64,000 nucleotides of DNA from Noviluteimonas caseinilytica (lineage in GTDB: Bacteria; Pseudomonadota; Gammaproteobacteria; Xanthomonadales; Xanthomonadaceae): positions 868,001-932,000 of the forward strand of contig NZ_AP024545.1 in assembly GCF_018406605.1 (NCBI RefSeq). Direction: 5' to 3'. The notes under the pieces were generated by a model. It made no database searches. It had not been told where the DNA came from and saw only the letters and a program-made list of their open reading frames with translations. Made by a program: the position numbers and the translations under genes. Positions 23,385 to 32,470 of this stretch are shown piece after piece. Position 1 is the first letter of the stretch. Every line of letters starts with the position of its first letter.

Positions 23385-24322
23385 TGGCCAAGGTACTCAT
23401 CGTTGCCGAACATCTCGGCGGGAAGCTCAACGCCGCGACGGCGAAGTGCGTGTCGGCCGCGAAGGCCGTCAACGCCGACGCGATCGACGTGGTCGTGCTC
23501 GCATCGGATCCGGCCGGCGTCGCCGCCGAAGCCGCGCAGATCGACGGCGTGTCGCGCGTGATCGCGGTGGCCAACGCCGCGAACGAACACGCGATCGCGC
23601 AGGTGCTCGCGCCGCAGATCGCCAAGCTGGCCGAGGGATACACGCACGTGTTCGGCCCGAGCACCACGTTCGGCAAGGACCTGATGCCGTGCGTCGCCGC
23701 GCTGCTGCACGTCTCGCAGGTGTCGGACGTGATGTCGGTGGAAGGCCCGACGACGTTCAAGCGCCCGATCTATGCGGGCAATGCGATCGTCACGGTCGAA
23801 ACGCCGGCGGGCAAGCCCGTCGTCGCGACGGTGCGCACCGCGTCGTGGCCGGAAGCGGCGCGCGGCGGCAGTGCCGCCGTTGAATCCGCGACGGTCGATG
23901 CGACGTTGCCGACGCACACGCGCTTCGTCGAACTGGCCGCGGGCAAGTCGGATCGCCCGGACCTGCAGAGCGCCAGGCGCGTCGTGTCCGGTGGGCGCGG
24001 TGTCGGTTCGGCCGAGAACTTCAAGATCGTGTACGACCTGGCCGACAAGCTGGGCGCGGCCGTCGGCGCATCGCGCGCCGCGGTGGATGCCGGTTACGTG
24101 CCGAACGAACTGCAGGTCGGCCAGACGGGCAAGATCATCTCGCCGGAGCTGTACATCGCGATCGGCATCAGCGGCGCGATCCAGCATCTCACCGGCATCA
24201 AGGATGCGGGCACGATCGTGGCGATCAACAAGGACGCGGAAGCGCCGATCTTCGAGATCGCGGACATCGGCCTGGTCGGCGACCTGTTCAAGCTGCTGCC
24301 GGAACTCGAGTCCGCCCTATGA
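23384..24322 (+). CDS. etfA: Electron transfer flavoprotein subunit alpha
   Basis: A 312-residue ETF large subunit that binds FAD. The C-terminal FAD domain contains SGGRGVGSAENF and LQVGQTGKIISPELYIAIGI, followed by GAIQHLTGIKDAGTIVAINK. The N-terminal half is the alternative alpha/beta domain. The stop overlaps the next gene's ATG by 4 bases, so glycan genes are transcribed directly behind etfBA. In Xanthomonas, etfA is the standard boundary of the variable LPS biosynthesis cluster, and the same holds here. Confidence 0.96.
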   Translation: MAKVLIVAEHLGGKLNAATAKCVSAAKAVNADAIDVVVLASDPAGVAAEAAQIDGVSRVIAVANAANEHAIAQVLAPQIAKLAEGYTHVFGPSTTFGKDLMPCVAALLHVSQVSDVMSVEGPTTFKRPIYAGNAIVTVETPAGKPVVATVRTASWPEAARGGSAAVESATVDATLPTHTRFVELAAGKSDRPDLQSARRVVSGGRGVGSAENFKIVYDLADKLGAAVGASRAAVDAGYVPNELQVGQTGKIISPELYIAIGISGAIQHLTGIKDAGTIVAINKDAEAPIFEIADIGLVGDLFKLLPELESAL

Positions 24323-24948
24323 CCGCAAGCGCCAAGCCCATCGCGATCGCCGGTGCCGGCGGATTCGCCCGGGAAGTGCTCTGGCTCCTCGAAGAGCTCG
24401 GCCTGGCCGGGCGCGTCGCCATGTTCTGCGAGAGCGATGACATCTGGCGCGCGCGCGACGTCGCCGACATTCCGGTGCTGCCGATTTCGCGCCTGCCGCA
24501 CGATGCGCACGTCGTCATCGGCATCGGCAACCCGGCGGCGCGGCGCGACCTGGTCGCGCAGCTGCCTGCCGACACGCACTATCCGACGTTCGTGCATCCC
24601 AACGTGCGGATGGGACGCCGGGTGGAAATCGGCGCCGGGAGCGTCATCTGCGCCGGGTCGATCCTCACCTGCGACATCGTGCTCGCCGGCCACGCGCAGT
24701 TGAACCTGGCCACGACCGTGGGCCACGACTGCCGCCTCGAACGCTTCGTCACCACCGGCCCGGCCGTGAACATCAGCGGCAAGTGCGTGCTGGGCGAAGC
24801 GGCCTACCTCGGCACCAATGCCTGCGTGCGCGAGGGGATCAACATCGCGTCCGGTGCAACGGTGGGCATGGGCGCGGTGGTCGTGCGCGACCTTCCGGCA
24901 GCCGGCGTGTATGCGGGCAATCCCGCGCGAGCGCTGCAGAAGCCGTGA
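24319..24948 (+). CDS. NeuD/PglD-type sugar O- or N-acyltransferase
   Basis: A 209-residue soluble enzyme. The N-terminal Rossmann-like sugar-binding part has GAGGFAREVLWLLEEL from residue 12. The C-terminal half is a left-handed beta-helix of hexapeptide repeats (VEIGAGSVICAGSILTCDIV and ASGATVGMGAVVVRDLP), the acetyl-CoA-binding fold of NeuD/PglD/PerB. These enzymes acetylate amino sugars such as UDP- or dTDP-linked ones. With the DegT aminotransferase three genes downstream, a 4- or 3-acylamino sugar is likely; the exact sugar is not determined. The ATG overlaps etfA by 4 bases. Confidence 0.87.
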   Translation: MTASAKPIAIAGAGGFAREVLWLLEELGLAGRVAMFCESDDIWRARDVADIPVLPISRLPHDAHVVIGIGNPAARRDLVAQLPADTHYPTFVHPNVRMGRRVEIGAGSVICAGSILTCDIVLAGHAQLNLATTVGHDCRLERFVTTGPAVNISGKCVLGEAAYLGTNACVREGINIASGATVGMGAVVVRDLPAAGVYAGNPARALQKP

Positions 24949-25367
24949 GCGCGACGAGCCGCCCCAAGCATCCGCTGCGCGCGCTGCTGCACGACCAGCG
25001 GGTCCGCTTCCTCCTCGTCGGTGGCTGGAACACCGCCATCGGCTACCTGGCATTCGTGCTCGTGCACGCACTGGCCGGCGCGCGCCTCGGCGCGATCGGG
25101 ACGCTGTTCGCGAGTTACTGCCTGGCCCTGCCCCATTCCTACCTGACGCAACGCCTGATCGTCTTCCGCCACGTGGGCCGGTGGTACGCGCAGTTCCCGC
25201 GGTTCGCCTTCGCCAACACGATCCTGTTCGCCGCCAACCTCGTCCTGCTGCCGCTGCTGTCGCGCGCCACGGGCGAGTTGCTGGTGGCGCAGGCCATCTC
25301 GATCGTCCTCATCACCTGTGCCACCTACTTGGTGCACAAACACTTTTCCTTCGCGAGTCGCACATGA
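24945..25367 (+). CDS. GtrA-like flippase
   Basis: A 140-residue protein with four membrane spans, the GtrA family layout (FLLVGGWNTAIGYLAFVLVH opens the first span). GtrA proteins are thought to flip undecaprenyl-phosphate-linked sugars, or act with GtrB-type transferases in glycan decoration. The start is GTG at 24945, overlapping the upstream stop (GTGA); no in-frame ATG precedes the first membrane helix. A GtrB-like glycosyltransferase two genes on supports the role. Confidence 0.85.
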   Translation: MSATSRPKHPLRALLHDQRVRFLLVGGWNTAIGYLAFVLVHALAGARLGAIGTLFASYCLALPHSYLTQRLIVFRHVGRWYAQFPRFAFANTILFAANLVLLPLLSRATGELLVAQAISIVLITCATYLVHKHFSFASRT

Positions 25368-26485
25368 AGCGCATTCCGTTACTTGTCCCGCACGTGCCGC
25401 GGGCCGACAACATCGTTCCCTACCTCCGCCAGATCGACGCGAACCGGTGGTACACCAACTTCGGTCCGCTGAGCCGCGCCTTCGAAGAGCGCCTGGCCGT
25501 GGAATGCGGCCCGGGGTTCGATGCGCGGCACGTCACTACCGTGTCGAACTGCACCGTGGGCCTGGAGCTGGCGCTGCAGGCACTCGGCCTGCAACCCGGT
25601 GCGCGCGTGCTGATCCCCGCGATCACCTTCGTCGCCACCGCGACCGCCGTGTTGCGCGTGGGCATGGTCCCGGTGCTCGGCGACGTGGATCCGCGCCGTT
25701 GGGTGCTGACGCCGGCGATTGCCGAAGCCGCCTGCAGCCATGGCCGCGTCGACGCGATCCTGACCGTGTCGACCTTCGGGTTCGCGCACGACGCGGCGGA
25801 ATGGGATGCGCTGTCCGAACGCCTGGGCATCCCGGTGGTCATCGATGCCGCCGGCGCCTTCGGCAACCAGCACGCGGGCCGCAACACCGACGTGGTGTAC
25901 AGCTTCCATGCGACCAAGTCCTTCGCCGCGGCGGAAGGCGGCGCGGTGGTGTCCGCATCGCCGGAACGCATCGAGGCCATTCGTCGCCTCGCCAACTTCG
26001 GCATCGACACGCGGATCGGCCAGCTCCGCGAAGTCGGCACCAACGGCAAGATGAGCGAATACCACTGCGCCATCGGCCTGGCATCGTTCGATGCCTGGGA
26101 TGAAACCCAGCGCGCGCGGCGCGACCTGCACGCGCAATACCTCGCCGTGCTCGCGACGCACTGCCCGGAGGTGACGCTGCAGGACAAGTCGGCCGACGGC
26201 GTGTACCCGCTGATGGTCGCGGCGTTGCCGCGTGGCGTGGACATGGACGCGATCCGCGCCGCGCTCGAGGCGGACGGCATCGAAACGCGCCGCTGGTATT
26301 CGCCGAGCCTCAACCGTCATCCCGCGCTGGTCGACGTGCCGGTCGCAGGATCGATCGCCGCCGCCGAAGACCTGGGCGAACGCCTGCTCGGCCTGCCGTT
26401 CTACATCGGCCTGGAAGAGAGCGAGGTGGTGGCGATCGCCCGCGCGTTGTCCAGCGCGATCGCACTCGCCGGAGCGACAGCATGA
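25364..26485 (+). CDS. DegT/DnrJ/EryC1 sugar aminotransferase
   Basis: A 373-residue PLP-dependent aminotransferase for nucleotide sugars. The catalytic Lys is K185 in YSFHATKSFAAAEGGAVV. VSNCTVGLELALQALGLQPG is the N-terminal cofactor region, and VVIDAAGAFG carries the PLP-contacting Asp. The C-terminal part contains GIETRRWYSP and LPFYIGLEESEVVAIARAL. It would convert a keto-sugar nucleotide to an amino sugar, acylated afterward by the NeuD-type enzyme. The ATG overlaps gtrA by 4 bases. No 4,6-dehydratase is visible in this window, so the keto-sugar must be made elsewhere. Confidence 0.9.
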   Translation: MKRIPLLVPHVPRADNIVPYLRQIDANRWYTNFGPLSRAFEERLAVECGPGFDARHVTTVSNCTVGLELALQALGLQPGARVLIPAITFVATATAVLRVGMVPVLGDVDPRRWVLTPAIAEAACSHGRVDAILTVSTFGFAHDAAEWDALSERLGIPVVIDAAGAFGNQHAGRNTDVVYSFHATKSFAAAEGGAVVSASPERIEAIRRLANFGIDTRIGQLREVGTNGKMSEYHCAIGLASFDAWDETQRARRDLHAQYLAVLATHCPEVTLQDKSADGVYPLMVAALPRGVDMDAIRAALEADGIETRRWYSPSLNRHPALVDVPVAGSIAAAEDLGERLLGLPFYIGLEESEVVAIARALSSAIALAGATA

Positions 26486-27405
26486 GCACCATTTCCTACG
26501 TCCTGCCCGTCTACAACAACGCAGGGTCCATCCGCCTGAGCTGCGATGCGATCCATGCGTTGTTCGACGGCGGTGCGCTCGCCGGCCACGACTACGAGAT
26601 CCTGTTGGTCAACGACGGCTCGCGCGACGGCTCGCTGGCGGAGATGCGCGAGGCCGCTGCCGCCGACCCGCGCGTGCGCACCATCGACTTCAGCCGCAAC
26701 TTCGGCCAGCTCGCGGCGATCATCGCCGGCTACGACCATGCGCGCGGCGACGCGGTGATCAACATGTCCGCCGACCTGCAGGATCCGGTCGAACTGACTG
26801 TCGAAATGGTGCAGGCGTGGCAGGCCGGTTCGGACGTAGTCATCGGCCATCGCGAAGCGCGCGAGGATTCGTTCGGCGCGCGCCTGTTCTCCAGGCTCGC
26901 CTACGGCGCGGTGCGCGCGGGCAACGCCAACATCCCGGCCGGCGGGTTCGACTTCGTGCTGATGAGCCGCAAGGCGCTGACGCTGTTCCTGAGCCTCAAG
27001 GGCCGCAACCGGTTCTTCCAGGGCGACGTCGTGTGGGCGGGACTGCCGACGACGTTCCTGCCCTACGTCCGCCGTGCGCGCACGATCGGCAAATCGCAGT
27101 ACACCTTCAGCAAGAAGCTCAAGCTGTTCTACGATTTCGTCCTCGATGGCTCCTACCTTCCGATCCGCCTGATGTCGGCGTGCGGCGCGGCGGTCGCGCT
27201 GCTGGGCGTGCTGTACGCGATCGCGATCGTCGTGGCGTGGACCTTCGGCGACGTGCCGTTCTCCGGCTGGGCGCCGATCATGGTCGCCGTGCTGTTGATC
27301 GGCGGCATGATCATGCTGATGCTCGGGATGATGGGCGAGTACCTCTGGCGCATCCTCGACGAGGTCAAGGCCAAGCCGCTCTACGTGGTGCGCGACGAGT
27401 CCTGA
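26482..27405 (+). CDS. Glycosyltransferase family 2, GtrB/ArnC-like
   Basis: A 307-residue membrane glycosyltransferase. The GT2 domain begins SYVLPVYNNAGSI and includes LLVNDGSRDGSL and the acidic NMSADLQDP (DxD-type) motif, typical of dolichyl-phosphate-mannose-synthase-like enzymes that load sugar on undecaprenyl phosphate. Two C-terminal membrane helices (about 235-285) are typical of GtrB. Together with GtrA it suggests transfer of the acylamino sugar to a lipid carrier, then flipping for periplasmic decoration. This is the last rightward gene; 21 bp separate it from the convergent leftward operon. Confidence 0.9.
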   Translation: MSTISYVLPVYNNAGSIRLSCDAIHALFDGGALAGHDYEILLVNDGSRDGSLAEMREAAAADPRVRTIDFSRNFGQLAAIIAGYDHARGDAVINMSADLQDPVELTVEMVQAWQAGSDVVIGHREAREDSFGARLFSRLAYGAVRAGNANIPAGGFDFVLMSRKALTLFLSLKGRNRFFQGDVVWAGLPTTFLPYVRRARTIGKSQYTFSKKLKLFYDFVLDGSYLPIRLMSACGAAVALLGVLYAIAIVVAWTFGDVPFSGWAPIMVAVLLIGGMIMLMLGMMGEYLWRILDEVKAKPLYVVRDES

Positions 27406-27426
27406 CGCGCCGGGTGCGGCGCGCGC

Positions 27427-29331
27427 TCAACGCGCGATCCGCACCGATTCCAGGCGCACCACGCCGGTCGCGCCGTCGTGCAGCGTGGCGTAGACATAGC
27501 CTTTCGCCGCACCGCGGGGTGCGACGACATACGCGGGATAGTCGCGAACGCCGGCAGTGACCGGCACCACGCTCAGCGTCGCGCCGAGGAACGCGCCATC
27601 GGCCGCCGCCCAGTTGACCTGCTGCCGCATGAGGACGTCCGTGCCGCGCACGGCTTCCGCGCGATACACCAGCACAACACCGTCCAGTTCTCCCGCAGGC
27701 ATCGCGAGCGTGTTCTCCGCGAGGCGATCCAGGCGCAGGCCATCGGGCCCCGCATCCGAGGGACGCGCGAACTGCCATCCCTGCCAGTTGCCAGCCGCGC
27801 CCAGCGTTTGCCCGCCCGGCGGCAATTGTTTCGACCCCACGAGCGCATGCGCCTGCTGGCGCGACAGCAATGCGAAGTGGGCGCCGCCTGCTTCCGGCAC
27901 CAGCGGCGCCAGGCCGAATCCGTAGTCGAAGCCGGGCGATTGCGCCACGCCCGCAGGCGTGCGGACGCAATCGTTGCGATGCAGGTTGACGGCGCAGAAC
28001 ACTTCGCCGCCGCCGCCCAGCACCCAGGTCGTATCGGGCTCGGTGCCGCCGACGAGCACGCCGCCCTCCCGCGAGAACCGGACGTTGTCCAGCGTCTCGC
28101 CCAGGTGGCGCGCCGTATCGGAGGCCAGGATGCTGGAAATCGATTCGATCCGTCCGTAGGCGATGTAATACAGCTGCGTCGCGCCGAGCACCAACAACAG
28201 CAGCGCGCGTCCGGCGCCGCGATAGCTCGAAACCGCGAACAGCACCACCAGCGCATAGGCCGGCAACATCCAGCGTGCTTCCTGGCGGTCGGCACCGGGC
28301 AGGCTGGCGATCGCGATCATCCCGAACGCCGCCGCGAGCAAGGCCAGCGCGCCGACGGACAGCCGCGGACGCCAGCGGCGGAACGCCCACGGCAACAACC
28401 ACGCGATCGTCGCGGCGCCCGCGCACACCAGGAACGTCACCGTGGCATCGACGGCATCCTGGTTGAGGCGCCCGACGAACCACACCGGTCCGTAGTTTGT
28501 GCCGGACAGGACATTGAGCGCATACGTGCCCGCGACCTTCGCCGTGCCCGCATCCACCGACACCACCCTGCCCGACGTGCCCATGGCCACCGGGTTGTCG
28601 GACAGTCCCTTCACCAGCGCAACGAACACGATCAGCGGCACCAGCACCAATGCGGCAAGCGCCGCGAGCTGCCGCGCGGAAATCCGCCGGCCGGCCTGCC
28701 ACCACTGGAACACGACGACGACGCCCACCAGCCCCGCGATGCCGGCCACGTAGCGTTCGTGGATGAGCACCGCGACGAGGAAGCACGCCAGGGCCGTGGC
28801 AATCGCGCGCGCGCCGACGATGCCGCTGCCCGGAAACAACACACCGCGCATCGCGTAGATGCCTGCAAGGAACGCCGCCAGGCTGAGCGCTTCGATCGTC
28901 CCCGACACGTAGTCGTGGTAGAGCATCACGTTGAAGCGCGAAAGCAGCACGAGGAGCCCGGCGGCGATCGCCACGCCGGCGGTCGCACGCATCGCAACGC
29001 GCGCGAGCAACCACGCGTAACCGGCGCTCGCGGCCATGCCTGCGGTGAACACCAGCATGGGCACCCAACGCGGCCAGTCGCCGGCGACGATCGCGGCCCA
29101 CAGCACGTTCATGAGGATGCGCGGCTTGTACGCGTTCAGCGCCGCGAGCACGTCGGCGAAACCGCCTCCGTGCTGCTTGCCGAAGGCGAAGGAAAACAGC
29201 TCGTCGCCGAAGTAGTACGGATGGTAGGCGGCCAGCGACAGGCACAGCGCGACCAGCGCGAAGAATGCGAACGCGCGCAGCGACTCGATGCGGTCCGGGG
29301 GCCTGCCTGTCTCGTCGGGGCGAAGGGTCAT
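27427..29331 (-). CDS. Polytopic membrane protein, GT-C-like, unrecognised
   Basis: A 634-residue protein with about ten membrane spans up to roughly residue 410 (first after a basic N-terminus at FAFFALVALCLSLAAYHPYY), then a ~220-residue soluble C-terminal part. The layout and an early acidic loop (HPYYFGDELFSFAFG) are like GT-C glycosyltransferases, which use lipid-phosphate-sugar donors and are partners of GtrA/GtrB systems. No specific family is recognised. A role as the periplasmic transferase using the sugar from the opposing GtrA/GtrB arm is attractive but inferred. It overlaps the upstream methyltransferase gene by 4 bases. Confidence 0.7.
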   Translation of the reverse strand: MTLRPDETGRPPDRIESLRAFAFFALVALCLSLAAYHPYYFGDELFSFAFGKQHGGGFADVLAALNAYKPRILMNVLWAAIVAGDWPRWVPMLVFTAGMAASAGYAWLLARVAMRATAGVAIAAGLLVLLSRFNVMLYHDYVSGTIEALSLAAFLAGIYAMRGVLFPGSGIVGARAIATALACFLVAVLIHERYVAGIAGLVGVVVVFQWWQAGRRISARQLAALAALVLVPLIVFVALVKGLSDNPVAMGTSGRVVSVDAGTAKVAGTYALNVLSGTNYGPVWFVGRLNQDAVDATVTFLVCAGAATIAWLLPWAFRRWRPRLSVGALALLAAAFGMIAIASLPGADRQEARWMLPAYALVVLFAVSSYRGAGRALLLLVLGATQLYYIAYGRIESISSILASDTARHLGETLDNVRFSREGGVLVGGTEPDTTWVLGGGGEVFCAVNLHRNDCVRTPAGVAQSPGFDYGFGLAPLVPEAGGAHFALLSRQQAHALVGSKQLPPGGQTLGAAGNWQGWQFARPSDAGPDGLRLDRLAENTLAMPAGELDGVVLVYRAEAVRGTDVLMRQQVNWAAADGAFLGATLSVVPVTAGVRDYPAYVVAPRGAAKGYVYATLHDGATGVVRLESVRIAR

Positions 29332-30152
29332 CGCGTGGCGACCAGCGTCCAGTGGCCGTAGTAGAACGCCCGCTCGGGCGCCCACGGCATCACCATGGCG
29401 GCGTCGGAAAATCCGGACGCGCGCGCGAGGGAGAGCACGTCCCACCCGAAATGCTGGAAGCAGAGCACGGGGCCGCCGATCGGATCGCCGTGGTATTCGG
29501 GCGTTTCGTGGTGCGTGATCGTGCCGTCGTCGCCGATCGAAGCACGCACGAGCGTGTCGGCCACGTCGATGAACGGGAACGTCGCGACGACGACGCCGCC
29601 CGGCCGCAGGACGCGCGCGAACTCGCGCAGCGCCGCGGCGTAATCGGGCACGTGCTCGAGCACATCCATGGACACGATCGCATCCTGGCTGGCGTCCTCG
29701 AAGGTCAGGCGCGTGATGTCCTGGAATTCCACGGGCCCGTGGCCCCCGATCTGCGCCAGCCACGCGCCGAGCGATTCCCGCTTTGACGCGTCGGGTTCGA
29801 ACTCGCTGCCCCGGATGCCGGGATGCTGTTTCTGGAGATACGCGAAGACCGCCGTGGACTGCTCGGTGATGTAGATGTCGCGCGCGTCCGGCGCGCGCGC
29901 GCGCAGCATCGCGATGGTGGCGCGGATCCGCGCGCTGAAACCGCAGGCGCCGCAGACGAGGCCTTCGCGCGTTTCCACCTCGCCGTTCCCGTTGCGCACG
30001 ACATTGAAGGTGCGCAGGTCGCCGCACGTATCGCAGTAGCCATCCAGCGTGTCGTTCACCGCCGCGAGCATCTGCTGCGTCGCCAGCCAGCAGGCGGTCA
30101 CCTCGGGCCGGTCGCGGCGCGCTTCGAAATCCACGTATTCGAACTGATGCAT
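29328..30152 (-). CDS. SAM-dependent methyltransferase with Cys4 N-terminal motif
   Basis: A 274-residue methyltransferase of the Methyltransf_11 type. VSMDVLEHVPDYAAALREFA and LRPGGVVVATFPF are the standard later motifs of the class I fold. The N-terminal ~90 residues hold two CxxC pairs (YCDTCGD and VCGACG), likely a small zinc ribbon. The motif I glycine loop is weak, so it may be a divergent or partly inactive enzyme. It lies in the leftward glycan operon, 53 bp after the other methyltransferase and overlapping the next gene by 4 bases. Glycan or lipid-cap methylation is plausible. Confidence 0.78.
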   Translation of the reverse strand: MHQFEYVDFEARRDRPEVTACWLATQQMLAAVNDTLDGYCDTCGDLRTFNVVRNGNGEVETREGLVCGACGFSARIRATIAMLRARAPDARDIYITEQSTAVFAYLQKQHPGIRGSEFEPDASKRESLGAWLAQIGGHGPVEFQDITRLTFEDASQDAIVSMDVLEHVPDYAAALREFARVLRPGGVVVATFPFIDVADTLVRASIGDDGTITHHETPEYHGDPIGGPVLCFQHFGWDVLSLARASGFSDAAMVMPWAPERAFYYGHWTLVATR

Positions 30153-30205
30153 GGTGTGCCTCTACAAAGGTGCGTGCGAATCGGGCGGGAAGGATCCGGC
30201 TGCGG

Positions 30206-31132
30206 TCACGGTGCCAACCCGCGCAGCCGCTTCCACAGCCGCGCCTGCCACGGCAGTCGTTCGACCGGGGCGACGCCGTAGGCGCGGGCGCTTTCGACGC
30301 CCAGCAGGTACATGACGTTGCCCATGACGGGATCGGACAGCAGGTTCCGGTTCGCCGCCGGTCCATGCCAGATGCGATCGACCATGGCGTTCTTGTCGGC
30401 GACGGGTCCCATTTCGATGACGAAGGCCCAGGTCTTTCCGGGCAACGCGTGGACAAGGAACCCTTCCGGGCCGAACACGCGCCGCGCCGACGACACCGAC
30501 CAGCACGTGATGTGCCCGCGCCCGAACGGATCGAGGTAACCGGGGTCCTCGCCGCGCACGTAGGCGGTGAGTCCCGTGTTGAACAGGAACAGCGAGCCGG
30601 GCACCGAACGCGCACGCAACGCGCGGGCGAGCGCACGCGCCATGGCGGGCGTGAGGTGTTCGAGCACTTCGATGCACGTGCCGCACTCGAAGGTCCCGTC
30701 GACGTCGGCGATGTCGGCGTGGATGTAATTCGGGCGCTGCGTGCGCAGGTGCTGCGGGGGCGGGAACTTCTCGATGCCGTGGAAGGTGTCCACGTGCGAA
30801 GGCAGGTAGGTCGCCAGCGCATCGAGCAGGAACCCCGGACCCGCGCCGACGTCGACGAAGCGCCGGACCGGAATCGTGCAATACAGCAGCGCCTCCGCCG
30901 TGCGCGCCAGGGACGGCCCCCACGAGCGGTCGCGTGCCGCGGCAAGCTCCATCTGCCAGTACGCGTCGTCGTACTCGCGCACCGGCTCGCCGGCGTCGAT
31001 GCGTGCCAGCAGCGTTGGATCGGCAAAGATGAAATCGCAGTCGCTGCAATCGAAGTACGCAACGCCGTCGAGCGTGGCGTGCAATGCGCAGGGGTTGCGG
31101 CAGAACGGACAGGGTGCGCGCAGGTCAACCAT
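30206..31132 (-). CDS. SAM-dependent methyltransferase with N-terminal cysteine motif
   Basis: A 308-residue class I methyltransferase. The SAM-binding loop is FVDVGAGPGFLLDAL (residues ~96-110). Later, TCIEVLEHLTPAMARALARA is motif II-like. The N-terminus has CPFCRNPC and FDCSDCDF, four or more Cys that likely bind zinc, as in many O-antigen-locus methyltransferases. MVDLRAPCPFC was chosen as the start because the Cys motif follows it directly; it overlaps the gmhB-like gene by 8 bases. Its likely target is the heptose-containing O-antigen, but the acceptor is not shown. Confidence 0.82.
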   Translation of the reverse strand: MVDLRAPCPFCRNPCALHATLDGVAYFDCSDCDFIFADPTLLARIDAGEPVREYDDAYWQMELAAARDRSWGPSLARTAEALLYCTIPVRRFVDVGAGPGFLLDALATYLPSHVDTFHGIEKFPPPQHLRTQRPNYIHADIADVDGTFECGTCIEVLEHLTPAMARALARALRARSVPGSLFLFNTGLTAYVRGEDPGYLDPFGRGHITCWSVSSARRVFGPEGFLVHALPGKTWAFVIEMGPVADKNAMVDRIWHGPAANRNLLSDPVMGNVMYLLGVESARAYGVAPVERLPWQARLWKRLRGLAP

Positions 31133-31754
31133 CTTGGACTCCGGTCGCCATGGGCGGTTCGTACGCAAGGAAAGGCATTGCTTCGGTGAGGGCGTGGATG
31201 CGGCGTTCGCCCGCGGGAAGCGGGGCATCGCCCAACAGCAGGCGCGTGGCCACGCCCGCGGCGCGTGCCGCTTCGAGATCGCTGGCCTTGTCGCCGACGT
31301 GCATCGAGGCGGCGGCGTCGATCCCCAGCGCGGTACAGGCAGCCAGGAACATCCCGGGCGCCGGCTTGCGGCATTCGCACACGATGCGCGCTTCGTGCAG
31401 TCCGGCCGTGGGGTGGTGCGGACAGTAGTACGTCGCCGCGATCGGCACGCCCCTGCCCGCGAACGCCTCGTGCATCCAGCGCGTGTAGTCGCGGAATTGC
31501 GCGTCGGTGTACAGGCCGCGCGCGATGCCGGCCTGGTTGGTGACGACGACGATCAGGTAACCCGCATCGACCGCGGCGCGACAGAGCGCGAAGATGCCGG
31601 GGATCCAGCGTGTCCCGGACGCCGAATGCACGTAGCCGTCGTCCTCGTTGATCACGCCGTCGCGATCGAGGAACAGCGCGCGCCGCGGCACGGGATGGCC
31701 CGCCAGCAGCGCGTCCAGGCCCGGATCGACGACGCGTTGCCCGGCCGCGCTCAT
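31125..31754 (-). CDS. gmhB: D-glycero-D-manno-heptose 1,7-bisphosphate phosphatase
   Basis: A 209-residue HAD-superfamily phosphatase of the GmhB/HisB-N type. The nucleophile motif is FLDRDGVINEDDGYVH. Motif II is VVVTNQAGIARGLY. The zinc-binding CPHHP and CECRKP motifs are diagnostic for GmhB. HVGDKASDLEAA is motif IV. It removes the C7 phosphate of heptose 1,7-bisphosphate, the third step of the GDP-heptose route. It is encoded with hddC, gmhA and hddA; all four overlap by a few bases. Confidence 0.92.
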   Translation of the reverse strand: MSAAGQRVVDPGLDALLAGHPVPRRALFLDRDGVINEDDGYVHSASGTRWIPGIFALCRAAVDAGYLIVVVTNQAGIARGLYTDAQFRDYTRWMHEAFAGRGVPIAATYYCPHHPTAGLHEARIVCECRKPAPGMFLAACTALGIDAAASMHVGDKASDLEAARAAGVATRLLLGDAPLPAGERRIHALTEAMPFLAYEPPMATGVQDG

Positions 31755-32470
31755 GCGCGCTCCGAGGCGAACAGCGATTGCGCGCGCAGGTAGTCGTCCG
31801 GCACGCCGATGTCGATGAAGCCTTCGGTCTGCGTATGCGCGGCCACGCGCCCGGTTTGCGCGGCGGGCGCGAGGACGGCTTCCTCGAACGAGAACACCGG
31901 GTCGGCGGGCAATGCCGCCAACGCCGCAGGCGCGAGGAAATAGCAGCCCGCGTTGATCCAGCCCGGGCCGCCGCGGCCTTTTTCCTGGAAGCCGCGCACC
32001 AGGTCGTCCTCGATCACCACTGCGCCGTAGCGCGCGGCATCCGGGACGTGCGCGAGCGCGATGCCGAGCATCGCGGCGGCCTCGCGCGTCGCGCGTTCCA
32101 GCGCGGCCGGCGAATAGCGCAGGAACGTATCGCCGTTCACGACGTGCACCGCATCGCCGGCCAATTGCGCGGCGGCATTGCGCACGGCGCCACCGGTGCC
32201 GAGCGGTTCGGATTCGCGGGCGTACACGATGTCGGCGGAAGCGCCGCTTGCAGTGCGCCAGCGCGCGCCGATCGCCTGTTCGACGAGCTCGCCGCGATAC
32301 CCCACCGCAAGGATGATGCGGGCGAGCCCGGCATCGACGAGGTGGTCGAGCACCCACGCGAGGAACGGCCGCCCGGCCACGGGCGCGAGCGGCTTGGGCA
32401 CGTCGCTGACGACGCTGCGCAGCCGCGTGCCGAGGCCGCCGACGAGGACGATCGCTTCGTCAGTCGGCAT
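31751..32470 (-). CDS. hddC: D-glycero-alpha-D-manno-heptose 1-phosphate guanylyltransferase
   Basis: A 239-residue nucleotidyltransferase. The N-terminal signature VLVGGLGTRLRSVVSDVPKP is the sugar-nucleotidyl motif with VxxGGxGTRL and the conserved K-P. VHVVNGDTFLR carries the metal-binding Asp. Substrate choice is not read from residues but from linkage to gmhA, gmhB and an hddA-type kinase, the pathway that makes GDP-D-glycero-alpha-D-manno-heptose. It overlaps gmhA by 11 bases and gmhB by 4. A MurNAc-1-P or mannose-1-P transferase is a less likely alternative. Confidence 0.85.
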   Translation of the reverse strand: MPTDEAIVLVGGLGTRLRSVVSDVPKPLAPVAGRPFLAWVLDHLVDAGLARIILAVGYRGELVEQAIGARWRTASGASADIVYARESEPLGTGGAVRNAAAQLAGDAVHVVNGDTFLRYSPAALERATREAAAMLGIALAHVPDAARYGAVVIEDDLVRGFQEKGRGGPGWINAGCYFLAPAALAALPADPVFSFEEAVLAPAAQTGRVAAHTQTEGFIDIGVPDDYLRAQSLFASERA

